Position numbers and translations under genes: made by a program
Notes under the pieces: generated by a model
Databases searched by the model: none
What the model was told of the DNA's origin: nothing
The model's input: the letters and a program-made list of their open reading frames with translations, nothing else
Assembly (NCBI GenBank): GCA_027625915.1
Contig: JANTQA010000015.1
Span: 2,604,001-2,668,000 of the forward strand
Direction: 5' to 3'
Origin: Anaeramoeba flamelloides
Lineage: Eukaryota; Metamonada; Anaeramoebidae
Length of the DNA stretch: 64,000 bases
Shown: positions 33,601 through 44,999 of the stretch, in pieces
How positions within the stretch are numbered: the first letter of the stretch is position 1
Layout: each line of letters opens with the position of its first letter

Positions 33601-35911
33601 TTGATCATTAAAATTTATTTTCCAGGTTTTTTTGAAATTTCCTAGTTTTAGGTTTTACAGGAAGTTATTTTGTTGAGCTTCGTAATAAAATTTTAATTAT
33701 GATAATTTGGTTTTAACAGTTACTATGCGAAGAAACACTACACAAAGTCACATGGATTTTTACAAAATTTTGAGTCTTCAAAACCTTTCAGACACTTTGC
33801 AACACTTTTAATGGCGGAAAGCTTTGTAAAAGTGAAAAACTTGGTAAAAATTGTGTTTTTTTTTTTTTTGTAACCGGCTTTTTAAAAAAGTTGATCTTTG
33901 GAAGGTTAGATGAAATCAGATATTTTCTAAATTGGGTTGTTAGATCCCATAAAAAGAAAATTCAACAGATAATATTTTAAAAATTATTTTGAAAATAGTA
34001 GTAACAAATAGGAAAAAATTCTCAGGTTTTTTACTAATTTAGTAGCGCTTTCAAAAACCAATGGGGGGCAACCGACTTACCTCCGAGATAAGACCACTTT
34101 TAGCACACCTGTTTTTTTTTTTTTTTAATTTTTAAAAATTTGAGTAACTCAGTAGATATAGTCCAAGAATTTCACTAAATGTTTTTTTTTTTTTCAAATT
34201 TTTAACTGGTAAATATGAATTTTAGTAACAAAAGCGAATTTCTTCAAATAAATAAATTACCTTCAAAAAAGATGACTATGGATCTAAAAAAAAAATATAC
34301 AAAAAAAAAAACAAAAGAACTAAAAATTAAATCAAATTTTGTTTTAACTTTTACACAAATAAAAAAATAATAAATTCACAATTAACATTAGGAATTGAAT
34401 ACTGCCACAATTTAGGTATTGTTCATCGTGACTTAAAACCAGAGAATTTATTATTGGATCAAAATCACAGAGTAAAAATTATTGACTTTGGGTTTTCAAA
34501 CTTCTCTTTACCAAATCAATTATTGGAAACGCAATGCGGCTCACCACATTATATAGCACCTGAAATAATTTTAGGAAGGGGGTACGACGGCGTTAAATGC
34601 GATATTTGGGCATGTGGGGTGATCTTGTATGTGCTATTGATTGGGTGCTTACCTTTTAAAAATGAGAATCCAAAGCTATTGATGGAAAAGATTTTATCTG
34701 GTGAATTCGACGTACCAAATTTCATCTCTGAGGAAGCAAAGGATTTGCTAAACAAAATGCTTGAGGTGAACCCAAACGAAAGGATCACTATAGAGGGAAT
34801 CCAGCAGCACCCATGGTTTTTAGGCCAAGAAAACAACCACAATTATGATAACCAACGAATTGAGGATTTATTTGAACAAAAATATCAGCCAACAAACTTC
34901 CAAGTACTTGAAGACATGGAAGAAGTTGGCTTTGACACCACCCAAGTTATGAAAGATCTCAAACGAGGTAATAGGAATAGTAACACAGCAACCTATTTTT
35001 TATTTTGTAAGGAGGTTTCTCGAAAAGAAAAAAGATTAAATGATTTTGAATTGGATCTTGTTTACGATTCTGAAGATGAAGAATTATTCCAAATGCTGAC
35101 ACCAAAAATAATGAGGTTGGGTGTTAACACGGAGAATAAAGTCTTGAAACGAAGAGGGTTTGAAAAACAACCCAGAAGAAAGGTTTTAACAGAAAATGGG
35201 GGTAGAAATAGACAAATAGCCAGAATTAATAAATTTGACAAAAAATCAACAAGAAATTCAAATAATTTATTAAACATGATCAATAAGTTTAATAATTCTG
35301 AGAACGGAAATAACACCACTTGTGATGATAACAATCAAATAGTGATCGAAAGAAATTCGAATTCAAATGATAATGATAATGGTATTAATAAGAATAATAA
35401 GAGTAATAATAACAAATTGCTAGCAAAGAATAGCACAAAAAAAAATATAAAGTTATCGGGTCAGAATAAATCAAAAATGAAAAACTTCCTAAAGAAAACA
35501 AAATTTTGGAAAAAAAATCTCCCTTTTACAGAAAAAAGTAAAATGAATAACAAACAATCAAACGTCCATCCAATGGATGAGAGTACAAATATTAATATTT
35601 TAAAAAGCCCTCGGAAAATTAGAATACGGCGACGAATGTTGATGAAAAATTGTAAATATATAAATAAACAAAAGAAATCATCACCTTTGTCCAATAATAA
35701 CAACAATAACATCAAACTAATTGATAATAATAATTGTATAAGAAAAAAACCAAGAGCAGCAACCACAGAAGAAATGGTCGTTAGCGAAATTTTATCACAG
35801 TTAAATAAACGACCAAAGTTGAATTTAAAATCAAAACATATTTTTAGAAATAAATCCAGATCATCAACAAGCGGAAATATTAAAAAAAGGGTTAAATCTA
35901 AAAAAAAATAA
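30646..35911 (+). CDS. SAD/BRSK-like (AMPK-related) serine/threonine kinase with UBA-like domain
   Basis: Exons 30646-30759, 30986-31241 and 34392-35911; phases agree, giving 629 residues. The kinase domain covers about 12-266: Lys42 (VVIKIL), helix C Glu62 (LQREMKIL), HRDLKPEN with Asp137, IDFG with Asp155, SPHYIAPE, and CDIWACGVILYVLL. The activation loop LLETQCGSPHY with Thr170 is the site phosphorylated by LKB1-type kinases in AMPK relatives. The LETxCGSPHY and YDG forms point to the SAD/BRSK group. A UBA-like domain follows at about 294-332 (LEDMEEVGFDTTQVMKDL, TATYFLF). The glycine loop reads GETRLGKV, so its second glycine is Thr, although other catalytic residues are intact. The C-terminal 290 residues are basic and N/S/K-rich, like the disordered tails of this family. 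BRSK kinases control polarity or cell-cycle timing elsewhere; the role here is unknown. Confidence 0.9.
31456..31575. repeat. Inverted repeat, left copy, in the kinase intron
   Basis: Contains CTTTTACAAAGTTTATCACT, TTTAAAAGTATTGG, TTTGTCTGAAAG, AAGACTC and TATAAAAGCCATCTG. In reverse complement, 33750-33865 shows the same landmarks in the same order (CTTTTACAAAGC, TTAAAAGTGTTG, AGTGTCTGAAAGG, AAGACTC, TAAAAATCCATGTG). The pair flanks 2.2 kb. Confidence 0.55.
32048..32536. repeat. ~489-bp TIR element (CAGTGGTCA family), copy 2, inside the kinase intron
   Basis: TA-flanked. Left end CAGTGATCAAAAAAAAGTGT and TAATCCGTGTTTCAAAATA; right end TATTTTGAAACACGGATTA and TTATTTTGACCACAG. Terminal inverted repeats are about 50 bp with differences, and no protein frame is present. 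Same family as 20069 and 38996. Confidence 0.8.
33750..33865. repeat. Inverted repeat, right copy, in the kinase intron
   Basis: Reverse-complement partner of 31456-31575, diverged but with collinear landmarks. Together they suggest that most of the intron is one old insertion that later received the 489 bp element. Confidence 0.55.
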
Positions 35912-35948
35912 AAATTTTCTTTATTTTTAAAAATAATTTTGTTTATTG

Positions 35949-35951
<3 letters not shown>

Positions 35952-35987
<36 letters not shown>
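35952..35987. repeat. AT microsatellite
   Basis: Eighteen AT dinucleotides 41 bp after the kinase stop codon, probably within the 3' untranslated region or just beyond it. Confidence 0.9.
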
Positions 35988-35989
<2 letters not shown>

Positions 35990-36311
35990 ATACATAAATT
36001 TATATCTATAGTTAAATTAAATAATACAAAAATAAAACAATTCGTATTTATTGTGAATATAAAACATTTAAATGATTGAACATTTTTTTCTATTTTTTTT
36101 TTTTTTATAAATCACAAATTATTACAATTTTTTTGTATAAATTTAGAAAAGTTTTATTTCCATATACCAGGTGTTGATATATAAACAAAATGGCCTATTA
36201 CACCCAAAAAGAATTCTGAAAATAAGCTAAAGTTGAATAATATTTAAACTTTTATTATTAAAAATTTGTTAATTTGCATTTTGAAATCTTTAAATTTTCT
36301 AAAAAATTTTT

Positions 36312-36546
36312 TATTAGCTTAATTTCAAAAATAGGGGCAGATTTTTAATCAGAAAAAAATTAGTTTAATTGTGTTTTTTTTTTTTGAATAATAAGGTATT
36401 TTACTAAATTTTTTAGAGACAATAACCAATATAGATTCATAAATAAAAATGTTGTATAATCATTGTATTTTTTGAAAGACAAATGAAAAAAGAAAATAAT
36501 AATAATAACAAAGTTTGCCACTAATTTTGAAATTTGGCTCATATTA
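36312..36546. repeat. ~235-bp inverted-repeat element, second copy
   Basis: Left end TTAGCTTAATTTCAAAAATA then GGGGCAGATTTTT; right end TTTGCCACTAATTTTGAAAT then TTGGCTCATA. Ends match those of the copy at 5157 and the length is almost the same. Confidence 0.65.
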
Positions 36547-38224
36547 AAGTTTTACTATCAAAAAATTAACATTTTTTTTTTCATAAACGCTATCATTGGT
36601 GTCACGGAACTCAATTTTCCTCAGAGGTGTCTTTACCAAAAATGAAAAATTCATTTTTTTTTAAAAATCAAACAAAATTAAATGATTAATTAGAAATAAG
36701 AGAAATACTCGACTTCAGATTGTAATTGATATTTAAAAAAGTAATACATGTACAAACTCAAAAATTTTGTAAAAAAATAAAATATGTTCCTAAGACCCAA
36801 AAAACACTAAAAATGGAAAACTGATCAAATACTTTCCATTAATACAATTAAAAAAACTAAATGATAAAATAAAATAAATAAAGTTTCAATTTAACTTTTT
36901 CTTGAAAACATTTTTTGCCACAATCATTGAATTCACACTTGAAATTATGTATATTTTTAGATTCAGTATCTTGTTTTAACTCATTTACTAAAACAAATTC
37001 TAAATTATGGGAATTTTCTTTTCATAAAAGGGACTAATTTGGTCCTCAAATGTTTTTTTTTAGTTTTAAATGGTAAAATTAAAAAAAAGTTAAACTAAAA
37101 AGATAAACTCTCTGGTTAAGTATTCTAATTTAATATATTAACTTATTCTTTGATTTCAAACTTTTCTCAACCCCAATTTTTCAAAATAAAAAAAAAGTGC
37201 ACCTAATTTCAAAAAAAAAATTTTCGATATTCAAAAGTTGAGATTGTTTTTATTCTAAAAAAATTTATCCCACTGGTTAATTGAATTAAGTATGGAACTT
37301 AGATTTCGAAAAATATTAATCAGAAAAAAATAGTTCTTAATTTTATTAAGGACATATTATAAAAAATTTATCGTCACACTTTCTAAAAATGCATTGTTCA
37401 ACAATTCTCCATTTTTTAATGAAAAATACAAATTATTGAAAATAAGAAATTTTAATTTTTAATTATATGAACATTTTAAAGAAAATTACAATACCCTATA
37501 TTTTCACAAAGTTGATTCGGATTTTTATTTTTTTATTTTTTTTAAACTAATTATTTTAAGGGATACTGAAAGAAAAGAAAAAGGTTAAAGATGAAAAAGA
37601 AAAATATATAAAAAACAAAAAAAAATAGGTTTAATCAGGTGAAAAAATAATTAGATCTAAAAATGAAGATTTATTTTGAGAACTATACTAAATTAAACTC
37701 AGATTATATACTGTATTTTAACTATTAAAGCTGGATTTCCTTGATTGGGTGGAAGTTTATTTTTTAAGAAAATTCACAATTCTTTTTTATGAAACGGTTT
37801 ATCTACGTATTAAAGTTATTAACATTTAAAATAATAATTAAGAATAAACAATTATCTATTTAAATAACGAGAAATTTTTCCTATAATTTTCAAAAACTTC
37901 ATTATAAAAATAATTTTTTTATAAATAACAACAAGATCAATTATGTAAATCAAATATTTTCCTCAAAATTCAAAGTTTATATTTTTTGAAATATATTGGA
38001 ATGATTTTTTTTTTCAGAAAAATTTTAATGTAATTGTTATAATATTTATTTTTTCACCCCAAATACCCATGATTGTTGATTTACCGTTTTTTACATATTA
38101 CAAATTAAAAAAAAATAGTATTTTTATTATTTTATTGTCATATATATATATATAATACTTTATTTGTGTTGTTGGTCCAATATCTTCAAGTTATTCAATC
38201 ACTATACTTGTATCAACACCGATA

Positions 38225-38461
38225 TTAATTATTCGTTTTTCTTTTTTTATTAAATGAATTCCACATTATTAAGTTTATTAAAGTTGTGTCTAAACAATTT
38301 CGGATAAAAAGTAAAAAATTGATGCAAGAAAAAATGTGGAGAGTTGAAATCAATAAATTGATACTTTCCACGACAAAGTGGGTTATAATTCTCAAAAATT
38401 TGGTTTTATAGAGATAATAAAGCAAAGTTAATAATTTACCTAAGAAAATTAAATAACTCAT
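38225..38461 (-). CDS. Hypothetical ORF, 78 aa, hydrophobic
   Basis: True ATG start, MSYLIFLGKLLTLLYYLYKT, two or three hydrophobic stretches, ends KKRKTNN. A GTAAAT donor-like site lies after codon 7, so it might instead be a short first exon. No family recognised and composition is close to background, so it may be chance. Confidence 0.2.
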   Translation of the reverse strand: MSYLIFLGKLLTLLYYLYKTKFLRIITHFVVESINLLISTLHIFSCINFLLFIRNCLDTTLINLIMWNSFNKKRKTNN

Positions 38462-38721
38462 AGAATGAGAAATTTTCCAAGGAAGAAATGTAGAAAATAA
38501 AATGAATTTAAAATTTTATTAATTATTAATCATTTCATTAGAATTGAAAAAAAACTGCAGTTTAAAATACTTACATTTATTAATTACTGTTGCTTTTTAA
38601 TGAAAAAAAAAATCAAAAACAAAAAATTTAAAAGTTTTTGAAATGGGAAATGATTATAATTTGGGAAAATTGATTCAAAGAATCAAAAAAACGAAAAAAA
38701 AAAAAAAAAAACCTTATAATA

Positions 38722-38918
38722 CAGTCAGTTCCACTTTCAAGGCACAAAATTTCAACAAAATTTAAGGCACAATAACAACCTCAAAGTAAGACACAAAATT
38801 TGTAATTTTTTTTTTATTAATTTATTTTCCTAGAATCTGAATTTTAATCCTTAATTTGAGTTTTTTATTGTGCCTTAAATTTTGTTGAAAGTTTGTTCCT
38901 TAAACTTGGGACTGACTG
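38722..38918. repeat. 197-bp foldback element, third copy
   Basis: CAGTCAGTTCCACTTTCAAG at left and TAAACTTGGGACTGACTG at right, flanked by TA on both sides. Exactly the same length as the copy at 5551 although the sequence has diverged. The central spacer carries a poly-T run. Confidence 0.85.
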
Positions 38919-38995
38919 TATTTACTTGAAAATATTTTTAATAAGATCAAACAATTCATTCAATTTATTGTATTTTAAGCTTTAAAAGATACATT

Positions 38996-39447
38996 TAGTG
39001 TTGTCAAAATAACTTATATGGATTTGGTATCATGTCTATCAAATAAAAAAAACAAGTTTCTTTTTCCAATGAATCCCGAAACATTAAATATTCTAAGTAA
39101 CAAACAATAAAATAAAAGTAAATTTGGTTAGGATTTTTAAAAGTTATAAGATTAAAAAAGAAATTCTAAAAATATAAAATTAATAGATAAATTTTCTCAA
39201 AAAATAATATCAATTTTTAAGAAAATTTTAATATATAATTAAAAAATACAAAAATTCATAAAATTAGGAAAAATCATGAATATACCTTGATATCAATTTA
39301 ATTCATTATTGAAAATTTTCTAAAATATTCTGATATTTTACCTTCAAAATTGGTTTGGGCTTCTGGTATACAATTTTAATTTGATGTTGTATTTGAAATA
39401 GAAAAGGAAAAAACCACAGGTTTTTTTTTTTTTTTTTGAAGACACAG
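38996..39447. repeat. CAGTGGTCA-family element, degraded third copy
   Basis: Left TAGTGTTGTCAAAATAAC and right GACACAG before TA, with internal blocks GATAAATTTTCTCAAAAAAT and AAAATATTCTGATATTTTAC shared with the copy at 20069. About 452 bp, the most eroded of the three. Confidence 0.5.
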
Positions 39448-40135
39448 TATTATCCAAGTAACCTAGGTATTTTTGGTGGTTGTATTAACTATACAAAGAT
39501 TTCTTTTTTTGAGAAAAATAATGAAAGATTTTTCTTTATATGTCATAATCCAGAAATAGGAATTTATGGTAACCTTGCTAAAAAACAATTTTCTTATTAG
39601 AGTCTACCTAGTAAAAATTTAAAATTGTAGGTACTTATGGATAAATAGAACAGTTCTTTGTTAAAAAATGTTAACTCTAGTCTGTGAAAGGTCTTTTACA
39701 TTTTTATGTATTGAGACCTTAAAACCAGAGCCCTTTCTCGAAAGTTTTTTAGTTTTTGGTCTTTTACCTAAAGGTTTTTTTAGCCAAATCGTTTTGATAC
39801 CATTGCTTTTTACGGTTTAGGAACTTTTTTTTACAAATTAATTGATCAGAAAGACAAAATCTACCATACAACTGAACCAACCCAAACTACTCTTAAATAA
39901 GAACAAACAAAAAAAACGAAAAATTAAAGTTAAAATCTCATCAAAAAAATCAATACATTGGTAGGGAAATAAGTTAATTCACACTTTTAATAACAATTCA
40001 CAAAATTGAAATACGACCAAACACTAATTATTTGAAATGCATTCAAATGATAAGGTTTTTATTATCGATAAAATTATTTTTTCATTTTTTTTGATTACTC
40101 ATTTTTTAATTCTTGATTACGTAAAATTATAAATT

Positions 40136-43100
40136 ATGAACCGTGGCTTTTTTTCTCTGTATGTGTTAATTTTCAAGATTTCCCAACTAAACAATAATTT
40201 TTTCATTTAAAAAATCCTCTTTTTCGAAATTTCTTTTTTTGCTTTTGATCTGTTAAAAAATAAAGCTATATTGGTGATTTACACCCAAACGCATCTGAAA
40301 ACGAACTTGGTTTACATTTTTCAAAACACAACATCCAAATTTTAAATTCCAAAGTTTGTCGTAATCACTTAACTGGACAAAGCAATGGATATGGTAATAA
40401 AAAGTTTTTTCTTTTCTTTTTTTTTTTTTTTACTTTGGACTTTTTGCTTTTTTCTTTATTTTTTTTTTTTTCTTCATCCAAACAAAAAAGTTTTCGTTCC
40501 AAAACAAAATCTAAAAACTAAACTTTTTTTATAAACAACCTGACTCTCACAATAAACAATAAACAATAACTAAAAGGCTATGTTAACTTTTCATCTCAAG
40601 AAATGGCACTTCAAGCACTTGACAAAATCAATTACACCAAGATCCTTGGAAGAGAATGTAGACTGATGTGGAGCAACAAAGATCGATCATCACGACAATC
40701 AGCAGTTGGTAACATTTTTATTTCCAACCTCGACGAAAGCATCGACTCAAGAATTTTATACCAAACTTTTAAACAATTTGGCGAGATATATTCTTGTAAA
40801 GTTTCTACCAACAACGAAGGTGTTTCCAATGGTTATGGTTATGTTCACTTTGCTGAGGAAAAGGATGCCTTAAAAGCCATTCAAACTGTCAACGGAAGAA
40901 TTATCAAAGGAAGAACAGTTACTGTCACCAAATTTGTATATAGGAAAAAAGGAAGCAAAGAAGATAATTATACAAATCTTTATATCAAAAACTTTCCAAA
41001 AACTTATAAAGAAGAAGATTTGGTTGAATTGTTTTCTACTTATGGAAAAATACTTTCTCAAAGAGTTTGTTTTTTTACTACTTTTTTTTTTTTTTTTTTA
41101 CTTTAAATTTAATCGAAATTTTTTAAATTGTAAAAGTTTTCAAGTTCTTTTTCTTATTTTTTCATCTTTTCAGAAAAAATATACTGGGATTTGAAATGTA
41201 AATGGGATAACATTTCCTCTGATTATCTTTTTATTGTTTTTCAATTCCTGAACTTTTCCTTACTTTGAGGAATACAAGTTGAATGGATGTATGGTGTCAA
41301 AAAGTACCAAAAAAATAATTAGAGATCACAAATTTCAATCTATTTCTTTCGAAGCTCTCTTTGAAAAAGAAATAAAATAAGGAAAAGAAAAGGAAAGGAA
41401 GAAATATTTATGTTCTTTTTTATTCATCTTTTCAAAATAATATATTTATTTGTAAGATTAGTCAATGGTTATTCTATTTGAGAAATAATAATTGTTGTTG
41501 TAACAATACTGTTAAATGAAAAATTAATCGAAACTTTTTTTTTTCCGTCTCATTTCAAAAAACCACTTAAATAATCTTGACTCATTTAAATCATAAAATT
41601 TTTCAAAAATTAGGGATTAAACTAAAATCCGTTTGAAAAAAAATAAGCAAAATATAGTTAATTCAATTTGAAAAGCCAGTATTTTTGCAAGAAATTAAGT
41701 GATAGATTGATAATTGTATCTCTTGCACTGTTAAACTATTACTCTTCAATATGTTATTTTTAAATTATTGTCGTCAATGATTTTAAATGGGAATAAAATT
41801 GATTAAATTAAAACAGTAATAATTTCCTTCAGAATTGTACCAAACAATTAAAACTCGCTTGTACAGACCGAAAATACAAAATTTGTATTAGATAACCAAA
41901 TAATCTCTTCTTTGTATTCTCAAAATTTTTTTATTAAACCTTGTTTATAGTTTACAACATAGTATTATAAAATGTCAAGGTAATCCCCAGATATTAATAT
42001 CATTAAAATTCTAAAAAAAAAAAAACAATCTTTATGTGAAATGAATTTGCCATTTCAAATTTTATTAAGGAAAAATTCATTGACTGAACATTGTGCAGCC
42101 ATTTGATTAAAGTGAAAGTTTTAGTACAACTTGCTTAAAACAATGGTATAAATTCACAAATATCCAAAACAGTCATTTTTTGTTTGATTCAAAAAAAAAA
42201 AAAAATAATATTTTTCCTTTGTTATCGTTTAACAATTAAAAGATGAAAGATTTTATTTCAATTTCCTAGGTATCTGTTTTACGACTCACAATTCCAAGAA
42301 AAAGCCAAAAGATCATCACTATTCAATTAAAAACAAAATTGTCTCATTCAAATTTGCCCTTTTCCTTATTAAACTCTGCGAAAAAATATAAATCTTTTAA
42401 ATTTAGAATTTAACAGTAGAATAAATATTGATTCTTTCCTCGTTAATTCTTACCATTGCTTTTTAAATTATTTTGTTTAGTTGTAAATATTTATGTTTTT
42501 AAAGATTTTTGATCTTTTTTGTTTTCATTACTTATTATTACAAACAAGTAAATATACTGATTATTAAAAATTTACTTCAGATCATTTTTTTTTTCTTGTA
42601 TTTTGATCAAGTTGAATTTAACAAAAACATTTGTTACTGAATTTCCATTTCTTCTAATATTACTCTTTTACCTTTTGGCAATTGGTTCATCAAAAAAAAA
42701 AAATTATTGATGAATAAATTTTTTGGAATTTGTTCAAAAAAGATTTTATGATACAGTCATCTCTGAAATCTACATACAAGGAGTTTAAAAAAGTCAAGTA
42801 TCACTATTTTTTTTTTTTTTAACTAAAAATATTCTTTCCAATTTCTGTTAAAAAATTGAAATTTTCATTAGGTGCTTATTCTATTGTTTCTGATTTGAAT
42901 AATTTTATAAATTTTTTTATTTTGGCTCGCTTTTGGGAAAAAAAAAAAATTTAAAATATTTTAATGAGATCTTGATTGTAACACAAATAACCAATAACCA
43001 ATTTAATCAAATAATTAAAATTAAACTCTATAAAGTATTTTTATTTTTTCTCAGCATTAACCTACAAGTCAAACAAATACTGCACAACATTAAATTTTAT

Positions 43101-44999
43101 CAAGTGGATCAACGATTTAAATATTCACTTTTAACAAAAAAAATCAATTTTGACCATTTCTCTGTTTATTTTCATTTCCCAACAATTAAAACTTTTCAAA
43201 TAAAAATATAGTTGTTTTCAAAAAGTAATTACTAAAAGTTTTAAAAAGAGTATCTAAAACAAATTAAAAACATGAACCAAACAGTTTAAGTAACACTTTT
43301 AAACACTTTTAGCCAGTCCTTTTTTAAAAGAACAAAAAACAATTATTTTTTAAATTTCGAAAAATTTCCACTTCATCATCTCAATTTATTAGATTATAAT
43401 GAATTTTATTAACAATCCCATTTTATTTTACAAAAAATTTCACAATTGATACATTAACTTTCTTTTTTAAGTTTGAATTCTAGAATTTGAAATGTTGTAA
43501 AAAAAAATCAAAAAATCAAAAAATGATCCAAATATCAGAAGATATAATATTTACTCAAAAATCGTTTAATTAAATTCTTATATCTAATGAGTCTTCCACT
43601 AATTTACCTTTTACATTAATCTATAAATAGAAATTATCAAACTAAAATAAAATAAGGGGTGAAACAGTGCTATTTTATTAAATTTTTTATTTATTAACAA
43701 AAATATTCTTATCAAAAAACTTTTAATTTCAAATTTATTAATTTCCAAACTTAATTTATTACGAAAATAAAAAAAATAAAACAAAAATAAAAAAAAACAA
43801 AACAAAAATAAAAAAAAACAAAACAAAAATAAAAAAAAACAAAATAAAAAAAAAACAAAATAAAAAAAAAATAGATCATGATTGATTTTAATACGAAAGA
43901 ATCAAAAGGATTTGGCTTTTTAAATTTTGAAGAGCATGAATCTGCTGTTAAGGCATGTGCTGAACTTCATAAGAAAAAAGAATTTGACGGCAAGCTTTTA
44001 TATGTCAAAAGGGCACTTAGCCGATTAGAGAGAGCAAAAAAATTAAAGGAAAGATATGAAAAAAGATATAGAGAAAAATATTTCAAAAAGAATTTATATG
44101 TCAAACCATTAGAATCCAACATCAACGACGAAAAACTTATCCAAATCTTCCAAGAATTTGGAGAAATTTCATCAGCTAGAGTAATGACTGATCCAAGGAC
44201 TGGATTATCAAGAGGATTTGGATTTGTGTGCTTCAGCACAAGAGAAGAAGCCCTCAAGGCCTTAGAAACAATGAACCAACGAAAGGATCAACGAACATCG
44301 AATTATTATGTTGCCTTCGCAGAAAGAAAGGAAGACAGGCAAAGAAACCAAATTTTAAAATTCCAAAGATACAACTTTTCAAGAATGCCCACGCAAATGA
44401 TGTATGGAGGTATGCCTAATAGACACCAAGGAAACTTTGGAGAAGTGCCACCACAATGGATGCTTCAAAAATACCAAATGAGCCGAGGAGGTGGAGAATT
44501 TTCAAGATTAAAGCCACAATACCAACAGCCATTCCCAAATCAAAACAGGATGCCATTTCGATCGGGATACCCCATCACAAACAAATCTGGCCAATTTGGC
44601 AGAATACACCCATCAATGGTCAACACACCCTTTAATATGGAAGGTGGCGATCGAAGATCAAGATCAAGAGTATGGGGCCAAATGCAATCAAGAGGAATTC
44701 CATCAGGACCAAGATACGGAAGAATGCCACCACAGGTACCTCAAATGTCAGGCAAGCCAAATGAAGGTGGTATTATGTCTCATAATTCATACATGATGAG
44801 ATCCAATATCCAAAACCAAGAAAAAATGAAAAGAAAGGGAAACAGAAATGTTGGTACAACATCACAATCACAACCTCCTTCGAATGTTAATACCCAAAAC
44901 ACAACACAAATAAATACCAACAACAAAGAGTCTTCTACAGGAAACCTTAACAATAATGAAAAAGTCAATAAACAACAAGAGGAAATTAAAAATAATTAA
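40136..44999 (+). CDS. PAB1: Poly(A)-binding protein with four RRM domains
   Basis: Exons 40136-40158, 40266-40393, 40577-41064 and 43875-44999, all phase-consistent, 587 residues. RRM1 (about 8-85) reads SLYIGDLHPNASENELGLHF and, across the exon 2/3 junction, NGYGYVNF. RRM2 (96-171) has NIFISNL and NGYGYVHF. RRM3 (183-259) has NLYIKNFPKTY and KGFGFLNF. RRM4 (286-364) has NLYVKPLESNINDEKL and RGFGFVCF. WSNKDRSSRQSAVGN is the typical RRM1-RRM2 linker (WSQRDPSLRRSGVGN in others). Such proteins coat the mRNA poly(A) tail and act in translation and mRNA stability. The C-terminal 220 residues are M/R/G/Q/N-rich, and the MLLE domain found at the end of many cytoplasmic PABPs is not visible. The short first exon rests on the perfect join MNRGFFS-LYIGDL with a GTATGT donor. 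Confidence 0.9.
41065..43874 (+). other. Giant intron (2810 bp) of the PABP gene with an A-rich 3' end
   Basis: Donor GTTTGT after ILSQR inside RRM3; acceptor AAATAG before IMIDFNTKESKGFGF. The last 140 bases are AAAACAAAATAAAA repeats rather than a pyrimidine tract, much like the RhoBTB intron. No transposon family of this window and no coding exon was recognised inside. RRM3 is complete across the junction. Confidence 0.85.

Larger units (their letters stand above)
31242..34391 (+). other. Giant intron (3150 bp) of the kinase gene, inflated by insertions
   Basis: GTAAGA donor after the helix-E region (FFSEIISG) and CATTAG acceptor before IEYCHNLGIVHRD. It contains a TA-flanked 489 bp element (32048-32536) and a pair of inverted ~110 bp blocks near both ends (31456-31575 and 33750-33865). 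The rest is AT-rich with no coding exon seen, and none is missing because the kinase domain is contiguous across the junction. Confidence 0.85.
35912..40135. other. Non-coding AT-rich region with MITE-like elements
   Basis: About 4.2 kb between the kinase and the poly(A)-binding protein gene. It contains an AT microsatellite right after the kinase stop, the second 235 bp foldback (36312), a 197 bp foldback (38722) and a decayed 450 bp element (38996). A 78-codon minus-strand frame (38225-38461) and a 54-codon plus-strand stretch (39436-39600) are the only coding-like segments. Confidence 0.6.
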
